DNA of 35,326 nucleotides from Pirellulales bacterium (lineage in GTDB: Bacteria > Planctomycetota > Planctomycetia > Pirellulales > JAICIG01). The translations under genes were made by a program, and so were the position numbers. The stretch lies in NCBI GenBank assembly GCA_025927475.1, contig JAICLL010000056.1:1-35326 (forward strand). The letters are read 5' to 3'. Under the pieces are notes generated by a model that had not been told where the DNA came from, made no database searches, and saw nothing but the letters and a program-made list of their open reading frames with translations. This document shows, piece after piece, positions 16,910-23,702 of this stretch (position 1 is the stretch's first letter; each line of letters begins with the position of its first letter).

Positions 16910-17707
16910 ATGAATGTGCTTTCCGCGTGTGCTTTCCCAAGGATTCCGAAACGTCCCAGCATGAACGACAACCTCGGCGCCGTAGCGATCACCGCGGTCT
17001 GGCTCGGCTTTTTGCATACACTCTGCGGTCCTGATCATTACCTGCCATTCGTGGCCATGTCGCGTGCGGGCGGCTGGGGCTGGCGCAAAACCACCATCGT
17101 CACCATGCTGTGTGGCCTGGCGCACGTGGCCAGTTCGGTGGTGTTGGGCTTGGTGGGCATTGCCTTTGGCGTGTTGCTCTTCAAATTGGAGACGATCGAA
17201 GAAAGCCGCGGCAACCTGGCGGGCTGGCTCTTGATTGCCTTCGGATGGAGCTATTTCGTCTGGGGAGTGGTGCAGGCACTTCGCAACCGCCCCCACACCC
17301 ATCTGCACGTGCACCCCGATGGCACGATGCACGCGCACGAGCACACCCATCAGGCGGAGCATTTGCACGCCCATCTGGAAGCGTCGCGCGAGACAGACCC
17401 CGACACGGCGGCGCGCGCCATTACCCCCTGGATTTTGCTGACCATCTTTCTATTTGGGCCGTGCGAGCCGCTGATCCCGCTGGTCATGTATCCGGCGGCT
17501 CAGGCGAACTATTGGGGCGTGGTCTGGGTGGCCTCGCTATTCGGCCTGACTACCTTGGCCACGATGACCGGCATGGTGCTTTTGATGTGTCGCGGCGTCG
17601 GGGCGTTTCGATTGGAAGGCATGCAACGCTATAGCCATGCGCTGGCTGGTTTGGTCGTGCTCTCGTGCGGCGTGGCAATCAAACTGCTGCCGCCCCTACC
17701 GACATGA
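16910..17707 (+). CDS. UreH/NicO-like membrane protein with histidine-rich loop (putative Ni/Co or other metal transporter)
   Basis: A 265-residue polytopic membrane protein with about six predicted helices. The first helix ends in GFLHTLCGPDHYLPF (His36, Asp42, His43), an H-x5-DH variant of the H-x4-DH metal motif of nickel/cobalt transporters. A second conserved His sits in CGLAHVASS (His72). Residues about 129-155 form a loop with some nine histidines (HTHLHVHPDG..., HAHEHTH, HLHAH), typical of NicO/RcnA/UreH relatives and likely metal-binding. FGPCEPLIPLVMYPA in the second half is also family-typical. Metal identity and direction cannot be deduced. A GAGG lies about 7 nt before the ATG at 16910. 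The stop overlaps the start of the following dehydrogenase (ATGA), so the two are translationally coupled. Confidence 0.82.
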   Translation: MNVLSACAFPRIPKRPSMNDNLGAVAITAVWLGFLHTLCGPDHYLPFVAMSRAGGWGWRKTTIVTMLCGLAHVASSVVLGLVGIAFGVLLFKLETIEESRGNLAGWLLIAFGWSYFVWGVVQALRNRPHTHLHVHPDGTMHAHEHTHQAEHLHAHLEASRETDPDTAARAITPWILLTIFLFGPCEPLIPLVMYPAAQANYWGVVWVASLFGLTTLATMTGMVLLMCRGVGAFRLEGMQRYSHALAGLVVLSCGVAIKLLPPLPT

Positions 17708-18705
17708 AGCTCATCATTCATCCCGCCGTCGATGATCTGCGGCTACAGAAGATCATCGAGACGGCGGGTGCCCTGCAGGTGGTCAACGCCGATCTTGCGG
17801 ACCACGCCCAGGAGGAAATCGCAGCGGCCGATGCCTTCTTTGGCAAGCTCACGCCCTCGTTGCTGGCGGCGGCCACGCGGCTGCGGTGGGTGCAAGCCCC
17901 CACGGCCAGCCTCGAGCATTATTTGTTTCCCGAGCTCATCCGGCATCCGCTTGTGTTGACCAACATGCGCGGGCTTTATTCCGATGTGATCGCCGACCAT
18001 GTGTTGGGGTTGGTGATTTGCTTTGCCCGGAATCTTCACCACTACATCCGCCAGCAGGCGGCTGCGCAGTGGGCGCCGGTCGGCGGTGAAGCGGCCCGCT
18101 CCGATTTTCTCTACGGGCCGGGCGTCGTCAGCGCCATCGACCGAGCGCACCAGCATCTGCCCGACCAGACGCTGGGCATTGTCGGGCTGGGAAGCATCGG
18201 GGCCGAGATTGCCCGTCGTGGCTTGGCCTTCGGCATGCGCGTGATCGCGGTCGATCCGGTGCAAACCGTGTCGCCGCCGGGCGTGGCGGCGCTTTGGCCC
18301 TTGGAGCGGCTGACTGATCTATTGGCCGAGAGCGACTATCTGGTGATCGCCGCGCCGCACACGCCACAGACCGAAAAGATGTTTCGCCGCGCGCAGTTTC
18401 AGCAAATGAAACGCACGGCATATCTGATCAACATCGGCCGCGGGGCGATTGTCGACCTGGCCGATTTGACGGCCGCCTTATCGGCGGGCGAAATTGCCGG
18501 CGCGGGACTCGACGTGTTCGAAACCGAACCGCTGCCCGCCGATCACGCGCTCTGGCGAATGCCCAACGTGATCCTCACTCCCCACATCGCCGGCACTTCG
18601 CCGCGAATCGCCCAGCGTCATTTGGAAGTGCTTTTGAACAACATCCGGCGGTTTGTACGCGGCGAGCCGCTGCTCAACGTGGTCGATAAGCAGCGGTGGT
18701 TTTAG
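17704..18705 (+). CDS. D-isomer-specific 2-hydroxyacid dehydrogenase
   Basis: A 333-residue protein of normal family length. It should interconvert a 2-hydroxy acid and a 2-keto acid with NAD(P). The Rossmann loop is GLGSIG (161-166), followed by an acidic residue after the second strand (IAVDP). Catalytic residues are present: Arg246 in INIGRGAIVD, Glu275 in VFETEPL and His294 in LTPHIAG. The N-terminal substrate domain contains NMRGLYSDVIADHVLGL. The ATG at 17704 overlaps the stop of the UreH-like gene by four bases; the longer frame from 17665 would run inside that gene and is rejected. Substrate is not predictable; glyoxylate/hydroxypyruvate, lactate or phosphoglycerate types are all possible. 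Confidence 0.93.
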   Translation: MKLIIHPAVDDLRLQKIIETAGALQVVNADLADHAQEEIAAADAFFGKLTPSLLAAATRLRWVQAPTASLEHYLFPELIRHPLVLTNMRGLYSDVIADHVLGLVICFARNLHHYIRQQAAAQWAPVGGEAARSDFLYGPGVVSAIDRAHQHLPDQTLGIVGLGSIGAEIARRGLAFGMRVIAVDPVQTVSPPGVAALWPLERLTDLLAESDYLVIAAPHTPQTEKMFRRAQFQQMKRTAYLINIGRGAIVDLADLTAALSAGEIAGAGLDVFETEPLPADHALWRMPNVILTPHIAGTSPRIAQRHLEVLLNNIRRFVRGEPLLNVVDKQRWF

Positions 18706-18781
18706 CGGGACATCAGGGGCCGATCCAAAATCCTCGCTTCACTCGTCGGGGTTCCGCGTCACCGAAGTGGCTCGGCCGCAC
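18706..18781. repeat. Repeat-like intergenic debris downstream of the decayed gene
   Basis: It contains CCTCGCTTCACTCGTCGGGG followed by TTCCGCG, which resembles one arm of the inverted-repeat element at 28191-28260 (CCTCGCTTACGCGTCGGGC, then GGGGTTCCGC). It may be the remains of a dispersed repeat whose insertion truncated the pseudogene beside it. Confidence 0.35.
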
Positions 18782-19137
18782 TCAATCCATCGGTGCACGA
18801 CCTGCAACCGCGCGCTTCAGCAAACCCATGCGAAACACTTCGATCTGGAACGATCTCGGCGGATCGGTCGAGACCATGATGTCGATGGTTTCGCCGGCAG
18901 CAACGCTTTGCCGCGAGCAGTAGCCTTCGATCCAGGGCGAGCGGAATCCGCCGCCATCGCCCGCACGCGGGTGAGCTGCGAATCGGTGCTGCCCGGCCGG
19001 AGGTTTTCTTGCTTGACGAGGTTTAGCTTAGTTGAGCTTGGCTCGGCGGGAGCTGTGGGTGACAGAGAAATGAGAGACAGAAAAACAGCGACAAGAGCTA
19101 ACGCAGGAGAACGGGCCTTGCTTGTCCAACCGCTCAT
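18782..19137 (-). pseudogene. Frameshifted 5' remnant of an N,N-dimethylformamidase beta-subunit-like gene
   Basis: Reading from the ATG at 19137 gives a signal peptide (SPALALVAVFLSLISLSPTA) and then KLNLVKQENLRPGSTDSQLTRVR. The family match then jumps to another frame near 18958-18963: DGGGFRSPWIEGYCSRQSVA, GETIDIMVSTDPPRSF and QIEVFRMG. In homologs these blocks are continuous, so a one-base deletion is the simplest explanation. After RMG the expected YYGGxGAR continuation is lost and a stop follows at 18782-18784. Only the first 110 or so residues of a normally several-hundred-residue exported protein remain. The segment beyond is repeat-like. A sequencing error could explain the frameshift but not the missing 3' part. 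Confidence 0.7.
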
Positions 19138-19227
19138 TCGCATCCCCCGCTTTTCAATTCCCTGCCCTCCCCTTTTTCTGTCAGGCTTTCTGGCGGCGTC
19201 GCCGCGTGCCGAAGGTTGGTCATCTGT

Positions 19228-19722
19228 CTAACCCGCCTGGCCGGCCTGCCGTTGGTGCAGTCGGGCGTGCTCTTCTTCTTCGCTCGGTCGATTGTCGCGG
19301 CCGCGCTGGGCCGACAACTCGATGCGATCGACGAATTTCACATTGGCGCATTCGTCGATTTCGGCGGTGTGGCAGGCGGCGAAGTCGGGAATGAAAAATC
19401 TCACCGGACCGCCCGACTTGGCCGGCAGCGGCAGGCCATTGAGCCGATAAATGAGCACCGCGGCGTCTCGCACCGCCGCCAAGGGAATGCTGGCGTGAAA
19501 GTCGTCGGCTGAGGCGTGCAGCGTCAGGTATTGGGCGGTCGGTTTGACGCCGGCCATTTGCAGCAGCGCCGTCAGCCGAACGGCGTCGCCCGACCGCTTG
19601 GCGTCGAGCCGGCTGACGTCGATCACTTGCTGGGCCGGTTCGATCCTCGACAAATCATCGAAGGAGAGCTTCAGCGGATGATCGACTTCGCCGTCGATGG
19701 TGATTGATGCATAGATTGTCAT
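19228..19722 (-). CDS. Sulfite-oxidase-fold (molybdopterin-binding domain) protein, possibly non-catalytic
   Basis: A 164-residue protein from the ATG at 19722 (the frame also has a TTG 9 codons earlier). It consists of one oxidoreductase molybdopterin-binding domain: VDHPLKLSFDDLSRI, VRLTALLQMAGV, LTLHASADDFHASIPL, IYRLNGLPLPAKSGGPVRFFIP and ANVKFVDRIEL. Catalytic relatives (sulfite oxidase, MsrP) bind molybdenum through a cysteine just before the W-x-G-V/I-P-L-x-x-L segment. Here that stretch reads VIDVSRLDAKRSGDAVRL and has no cysteine. The only cysteines are in the late FAACHTAEIDECANV. There is no signal peptide. It may be a cofactor-free binding protein or use a different ligand. About the last 20 residues are low-complexity, Glu/Gln/Arg-rich. 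Confidence 0.8.
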   Translation of the reverse strand: MTIYASITIDGEVDHPLKLSFDDLSRIEPAQQVIDVSRLDAKRSGDAVRLTALLQMAGVKPTAQYLTLHASADDFHASIPLAAVRDAAVLIYRLNGLPLPAKSGGPVRFFIPDFAACHTAEIDECANVKFVDRIELSAQRGRDNRPSEEEEHARLHQRQAGQAG

Positions 19723-19757
19723 CGGTGGTGGCTTATGGAGTTTGCACAACAGCGGAC

Positions 19758-19791
19758 TTGCCTAAGCTCGAACAGTCGATTCATAATGAAT
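19758..19791 (+). promoter_or_regulatory. Promoter with overlapping palindromic operator of the toxin-antitoxin operon
   Basis: TTGCCT (19758-19763), an 18-bp spacer and CATAAT (19782-19787) form a reasonable promoter. The -10 lies inside the palindrome ATTCAT-A-ATGAAT (19779-19791), where antitoxin or complex binding would block transcription, as is usual for type II modules. Confidence 0.5.
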
Positions 19792-19832
19792 AGTGGCTTT
19801 GGTTGCATCTTAAAAGCGCAAATGCACTCATC

Positions 19833-20021
19833 ATGGAAAGCACAACGGTAAAGAACGAAGCGAGGCGATTAGTCGAGAGCCTGCCCGACAACGCGACCTG
19901 GGAAGATTTACATTATCAGCTCTACTTTCGCCAAGCCGTGGAAGCGGGACTGTCCGATTCGCGCGCAGGACGCACGGTACCGCATGATGAAGCCCGTCGG
20001 CGTTTGGGGCTTGGCCCGTGA
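19833..20021 (+). CDS. Type II antitoxin (addiction module component)
   Basis: A 62-residue protein from the ATG at 19833; ten further in-frame codons upstream start at a TTG and are unlikely. It has the pattern RRLVESLPDNATWEDLHYQL, YFRQAVEAGLSDSRAGRTVP and a C-terminal EARRRLGL, as in small antitoxins found with RelE/ParE toxins in cyanobacteria and planctomycetes. The N-terminal half is expected to bind DNA or dimerise and the C-terminal part to wrap the toxin. Its TGA overlaps the GTG start of the toxin (GTGA), so the pair is translationally coupled. A palindrome overlapping a promoter lies about 40 bp upstream and is the probable autoregulatory site. Confidence 0.85.
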   Translation: MESTTVKNEARRLVESLPDNATWEDLHYQLYFRQAVEAGLSDSRAGRTVPHDEARRRLGLGP

Positions 20022-20305
20022 AAATTCACTGGACGGAAGCGGCCCTCCTCGATCTCCAAGGAATCGAAACCTATATCTCGCGACACTCGCGAAACTACGC
20101 GCAGGGGATGATCGAGAGAATTTTCGGTCGCGTTTGGCAGCTTGAATCGCACGCGCTGTTGGGAGTCGTTGTTCCCGAGTACGAAGACGATTCACTCCGC
20201 GAGTTGCTCGAGGATCCATTCCGCATTGTCTATCGGATACTCGAGGACCGAGTCGATGTCATCGCAGTGGTTCACGCCGCGCGGCGCTTGCCTCGAGGTT
20301 TATAA
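20018..20305 (+). CDS. RelE/ParE-family toxin
   Basis: A 95-residue protein with a GTG start overlapping the antitoxin stop. It has the ParE/RelE pattern: WTEAALLDLQGIETYISRHS at the N-terminus, GRVWQLESHALLGVVVPEYE in the middle, then RELLEDPFRIVYRILEDRVD and VIAVVHAARRLP at the C-terminus. ParE toxins poison gyrase and RelE toxins cut mRNA on the ribosome; the sequence does not decide between them, although the RLVYR-like strand and terminal HAARxLP favour the ParE-like side. Length is normal and the gene appears intact. The 3' end converges on the Gfo/Idh/MocA gene 22 bp away. Confidence 0.9.
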   Translation: MKIHWTEAALLDLQGIETYISRHSRNYAQGMIERIFGRVWQLESHALLGVVVPEYEDDSLRELLEDPFRIVYRILEDRVDVIAVVHAARRLPRGL

Positions 20306-20327
20306 CATCCGCATTCGGTGGAGGCTC

Positions 20328-21338
20328 TCACGGTTTGGCAGCCCTCGCCCCCTTCATCGCGCTCTCAATCGTCACGGGCCGGCCGCCCTGGCGCTTGCTT
20401 TCGTCGGCGGCCTCCATGAAAGCCATGATCTCGATCGTCTCGTCGGCGGAGACCGGCGGCTTGCCGGTCTTGAAGAATTTGGCGATCTCGACCAGCAGCG
20501 GCTCATACCCGCCATAACCTCCGCTGGGAAGGTTCGCTTTGCTGCCAAACACCATTGCGCCGTAATCTTGTTTGCCCGACCGCAACCCTCGATAGGTGCC
20601 GATGCGCCCGTCGCGCCACACGCCGGTCACTAGCTCGCCGTTGTGCGTTTGCACGCGCGTCACCGTTGCGCAGCCCGGTCCCATGATGGTAAACAGCGCC
20701 TCCACCCCATGAATGCCATACCAGAACAGATCGGGGTGGTGCGGTTCGAGCGAGCAAGGACTGTAGGCGTCGCAGCCGAGCACGTCGCCGAGCTGCTCGT
20801 TGTGCCGCATGCTGGCAATGCCCGGACTGAAGCGTAGCGACGAACTGGAGAAGCACGGCACGTTGCTCTCACGCGCGAGCCGAAAGATTTCGATGGCGTC
20901 GGCCAGCGAGCCGGCCAGGGGCTTGTCGATAAAGAGCGGTTTTTTGGCGGCGATCACGGGCCGGGCCTGTTCCAGATGGGGGCGGCCATCGACGCTCTCC
21001 AATAGCACCGCATCGACCTTGGGCAGCAAGGCCTCGATTGAATCGACGATTTCGACGCCGTACTTGTCGCGCAGCGTCTCGGTAAATCCTTCGAGCCGGT
21101 CGCGGCTGGCGGCGATATCGGCGCTGCCTCCGGGGAATGCCGCCACCACCTTCACCCCCGCCAGCTCACCGCTGGCGTCGGGCTTGTTCAACACCGACGT
21201 AAACGCGGTGACATGCGAAGTGTCGAGCCCGATGATGCCGACTCGGATCATGCGTTGGTCCTCAGCGGTTTTAGCGGCGGTAGGAAAGACCACGGCAGCG
21301 GCGGCCGCCAGCAACGCGGCGCATCGCAAAGATGACAT
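20328..21338 (-). CDS. Exported Gfo/Idh/MocA-family oxidoreductase-like protein
   Basis: A 336-residue protein from the ATG at 21338, with GGAG about 7 nt upstream. The longer frame to 21545 runs into the neighbour and is rejected. Residues 1-25 form a signal peptide (LRCAALLAAAAAVVFPTAA). The Rossmann domain begins MIRVGIIGLDTSHV; the conserved active-site lysine is in LFIDKPLAGS, and the C-terminal alpha/beta domain includes HNEQLGDVLGCDAYSPC, WYGIHGVEALFTIMGPGC and VTRVQTHNGELVTGVWRDG. Exported Gfo/Idh/MocA proteins are a planctomycete speciality with mostly unknown substrates, probably sugars or cyclitols. Known relatives carry tightly bound NAD(P). The GxGxxG loop is altered here (GIIGLDTSH). 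Confidence 0.88.
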   Translation of the reverse strand: MSSLRCAALLAAAAAVVFPTAAKTAEDQRMIRVGIIGLDTSHVTAFTSVLNKPDASGELAGVKVVAAFPGGSADIAASRDRLEGFTETLRDKYGVEIVDSIEALLPKVDAVLLESVDGRPHLEQARPVIAAKKPLFIDKPLAGSLADAIEIFRLARESNVPCFSSSSLRFSPGIASMRHNEQLGDVLGCDAYSPCSLEPHHPDLFWYGIHGVEALFTIMGPGCATVTRVQTHNGELVTGVWRDGRIGTYRGLRSGKQDYGAMVFGSKANLPSGGYGGYEPLLVEIAKFFKTGKPPVSADETIEIMAFMEAADESKRQGGRPVTIESAMKGARAAKP

Positions 21339-21458
21339 CGAGCAACTCCGGTCAGGGTGCGAAACTGCGACCAGTGTATTCCGCTGACGCGACGAATGCA
21401 AAAGGCCCATTGATCGCGGCGCCCGCCAAGGGAATAATGGCCGTGGACTAGGCCAGCC

Positions 21459-21492
21459 GCCGGGGCATCGCCAAGGCTCTGCCCCAGCCACC
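21459..21492. repeat. 34-bp dispersed hairpin repeat, copy 2
   Basis: Identical to 10297-10330 except for one T-to-C change in the loop (33/34). Here it lies in the divergent region between the Gfo/Idh/MocA start (21338) and the TPR gene start (21540), which argues against a dedicated terminator role. Confidence 0.75.
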
Positions 21493-21539
21493 CGTGTGAC
21501 GCTGGCTTTACTCTTTGCGCACGACCGGAAAACACTCCG

Positions 21540-22415
21540 ATGCACTGCCGTCTCTTATCGCTGGCCATGATTACAGCGTTCTGTTCTTTCGGCGTGGCGT
21601 GTTTCGCTCAGGACAAATCGTCCGAAGAGTTGCTCGCCGAGGCTTTGTCGGCGGCCCAGGCGGGGCGGCGTGATGAAGCCGTCGACCTGGCATCGCGGGC
21701 CATCAAGGCCGACGCCAAGAATGACCAGGCCCTTTATGTCCGCGGTTTGCTTTATGAGGGCGTGAACCAGCACGCCAAGGCCGTCGCCGACTTTACCGCG
21801 GCGATCGAAATCGAGCCGAGCCGAGCCGACGCCTACGACCATCGCGGCAGCGAGGAGCTGAAGCAGGGCCACGCCAAGCAGGCCATCGCCGATTTCGACC
21901 GGGCAATCGAGCTCGATCCGCCCCGCGAGGCCGGGCATTGGCGACGCGGCATCGCTTATTACTTCGCCGGCCAATATCGCGAAGGCGCCAAACAGTTCGA
22001 GGGCTACCAGACCGTCGACGACAACGATGTGGAAAACGCCGTCTGGCGGTTCTTATGCATGGCTCGCGATCAGGGCCTGGCGCCTGCCCGAAAGAGCTTG
22101 TTGAAAATCAAGCAAGACCGCCGTGTGCCGATGATGGAGGTCTATGCCTTGTTCGCCGGCCAGAGCAAGCCCGAGGCCGTGCTGGCCGCCGCCCGAGCGG
22201 GCGATCCCTCCGCCGCCGAGCTGAAGCAGCGGCTCTTCTACGCCGAGTATTACCTGGGACTTTACGACGAAGCGACCGGCAACGAGCAAGCGGCCCAGCG
22301 GCACATGGAAGCCGCGCTGAAGAACAACCTGGCCGGGCATTACATGTGGGACATTGCCAAGGTGCATCTGGAATTGCTGACGAAGAAAGATTCCCAGCAG
22401 CCGGCTCAGCGGTAA
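21540..22415 (+). CDS. Exported TPR-repeat protein
   Basis: A 291-residue protein with a signal peptide (SLAMITAFCSFGVACFAQ, cut near residue 24). About three TPR units occupy residues 27-145: EALSAAQAGRRDEAVDLASR, ALYVRGLLYEGVNQHAKAVA and AYDHRGSEELKQGHAKQAIA. The remainder is helical, with AAQRHMEAALKNNLAGHYMW near the C-terminus. This layout recalls NlpI-like periplasmic TPR adaptors, though no lipobox is present (the Cys in VACFAQ is not in lipobox context). It is probably a periplasmic scaffold; partner unknown. The GNAT gene starts 18 bp after its stop, so the two likely share a transcript. Confidence 0.85.
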   Translation: MHCRLLSLAMITAFCSFGVACFAQDKSSEELLAEALSAAQAGRRDEAVDLASRAIKADAKNDQALYVRGLLYEGVNQHAKAVADFTAAIEIEPSRADAYDHRGSEELKQGHAKQAIADFDRAIELDPPREAGHWRRGIAYYFAGQYREGAKQFEGYQTVDDNDVENAVWRFLCMARDQGLAPARKSLLKIKQDRRVPMMEVYALFAGQSKPEAVLAAARAGDPSAAELKQRLFYAEYYLGLYDEATGNEQAAQRHMEAALKNNLAGHYMWDIAKVHLELLTKKDSQQPAQR

Positions 22416-22433
22416 TCGTCCTGCATTGGTACT

Positions 22434-22973
22434 ATGCACCTTGAAGTTCGTCCGCAGATCGCTCTTACCGAAATCCGGCCCGCCGATAAACCGGCGCTGC
22501 TTGAGCATCTTGCGGCCCGCGAGATTTACGAAAACACGCTGCGGATTCCGTATCCCTACACCGAGGATGACGCCGACCAGTGGCTGGCTATGGTCGCCCA
22601 AAGCACGCGCGAGCATGGCCGGCCGGTGCATTGGGCAATTCGCCAGAACGAGCGGCTGATTGGCTGCTGTGGTTTCGATCACCTCGCGCTCGGCCGTTCG
22701 CACCGGGCCGAGATCGGCTATTGGCTGGCGGAGCCCTATTGGGGCCGCGGCATCGTGACGGCGGTGGTGGGCAAGCTTTGCGAGCATGCCTTCGGCCCGT
22801 GGGGGCTGGGCAAGCTTTCGGCCTATGTGTTCGCAGACAACGCCGCCAGCGCACGGGTGCTCGAAAAGTGCGGCTTTGCGCAAGAGGGCTATTTACGCCG
22901 GCATTTTTTCAAGGACGGGCGGTTTCTCGATGCGCGGCTCTTCGCCCGATTGGCCGAATCGCTCCGCCGCTGA
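22434..22973 (+). CDS. GNAT N-acetyltransferase, RimJ/RimL type
   Basis: A 179-residue acetyl-CoA-dependent acetyltransferase. It starts IALTEIRPADKPALLEHLA, has NERLIGCCGFDHL and RAEIGYWLAEPYWGRGIVTA (the acetyl-CoA pyrophosphate loop), then KLSAYVFADNAASARVLEKC and GFAQEGYLRRHFFKDGRFLD, all typical of RimJ/RimL relatives that acetylate ribosomal proteins, antibiotics or small amines. The substrate cannot be read off. The ATG at 22434 lies 18 bp after the TPR gene. Length is normal and no motif is missing. Confidence 0.93.
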   Translation: MHLEVRPQIALTEIRPADKPALLEHLAAREIYENTLRIPYPYTEDDADQWLAMVAQSTREHGRPVHWAIRQNERLIGCCGFDHLALGRSHRAEIGYWLAEPYWGRGIVTAVVGKLCEHAFGPWGLGKLSAYVFADNAASARVLEKCGFAQEGYLRRHFFKDGRFLDARLFARLAESLRR

Positions 22974-22982
22974 TTCTTGACG

Positions 22983-23012
22983 GCACAGGCCAAGGCAGCA
23001 CGGGCCAAGGCA
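22983..23012. repeat. Two tandem 15-bp repeats between convergent genes
   Basis: GCACAGGCCAAGGCA is followed directly by GCACGGGCCAAGGCA (one mismatch), then the palindrome GCCCGGGC (23013-23020). Similar GGCC-rich words recur at 23350-23420. Confidence 0.6.
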
Positions 23013-23029
23013 GCCCGGGCTGGAACCTC

Positions 23030-23329
23030 TCAATTCTTACTGAAGTGGAACTGTTCGACCGGCTTCCTGCCGAGCGGGTTTTTCAAGAACCGCTTGCGGC
23101 ACTCCGGGCACAGATCGAATCGCATCTGCTGGTAGACGTCGTCGCCTACCTCTCCGCAGAGACCGTCTTCGGCCCGCTCCAGAATCTCATGAATGTCCAA
23201 CAAGTGGTCGCAATCGTCGTCGACTTCCACCGGGTCGAAGGCGGCGTACACCTCGAGCTTCACCACATAGCGCAGGTCGTCTTCCGAGTCGAGCGGGCGC
23301 TTACACAGATCGCACGAATACTGAATCAT
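23030..23329 (-). CDS. Small protein with two CxxC pairs (zinc-ribbon-like), conserved hypothetical
   Basis: A 99-residue protein from the ATG at 23329; the frame stays open 36 codons further up into repeat-rich DNA. CDLCKRPL near the N-terminus and CPECRKRFL near the C-terminus form two CxxC pairs that probably share one zinc ion. Between them lies an acidic helix-rich region (DPVEVDDDCDHLLDIHEILE). Similar short proteins occur in planctomycetes without assigned function, as far as I recall. It might bind nucleic acid or act as a small regulator; that is inference. It converges on the GNAT gene. Confidence 0.72.
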   Translation of the reverse strand: MIQYSCDLCKRPLDSEDDLRYVVKLEVYAAFDPVEVDDDCDHLLDIHEILERAEDGLCGEVGDDVYQQMRFDLCPECRKRFLKNPLGRKPVEQFHFSKN

Positions 23330-23589
23330 AGAATAATTCCAGTCTGATAGTTCCGGCCCTTGGCCGGTGGCCCCGGCCCAATGGCCGGCAAGGGATCCCT
23401 GGGGCCGGCACACGTGGCGCCGGCCCTCGCACAGCAACTGAGATTCATCCTAATGCGAATTTGCGAAAGGTGGCAAGTGAGGTTCGGCGTTTTTTTGATC
23501 ATTTCAGGCGCCCGGCCGACCGGCCCATTTTTCTGCTTGACAAGCGGCGTGCGGCGTGGTTGGCATCTGGCCGCGCGCCGCGCAGCAAG
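23330..23589. other. Gene-free, GGCC-rich intergenic DNA
   Basis: The stretch at 23350-23425 is rich in GGCCGG/CCGGCC words (for example GGGGCCGGCACACGTGGCGC) that can fold on each other. A TTGACA occurs at 23537-23542 but lacks a matching -10. No gene is seen. Confidence 0.5.
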
Positions 23590-23662
23590 TTAGAATCACA
23601 ATTTAGAATCACCTTGCCCCGCTTAGAATCACCGTGCCCCGCTTAGAATGACAGTGCCCCGC
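23590..23662. repeat. Three perfect-length 20-bp tandem repeats plus a partial copy
   Basis: The unit TTAGAATCACCTTGCCCCGC occurs at 23603-23622, 23623-23642 (one change) and 23643-23662 (two or three changes), preceded by a 13-nt partial copy from 23590. It lies 40 bp upstream of the HNH gene start. Confidence 0.85.
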
Positions 23663-23702
23663 GCAAAACCATACCAGTCTGACCAATCAAGGAGAACCAT
23701 GA

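Noticed and set aside
18653..19231. 192-codon plus-strand open frame after the dehydrogenase
   Set aside because: It overlaps the dehydrogenase 3' end and the decayed minus-strand gene; composition is low-quality and no domain is seen.
23537..23565. Promoter before the HNH gene
   Set aside because: TTGACA is followed at 17 bp by TTGGCA, which does not resemble a -10.
23603..23662. CRISPR array
   Set aside because: The 20-bp units are adjacent with no spacers, so this is a simple tandem repeat.
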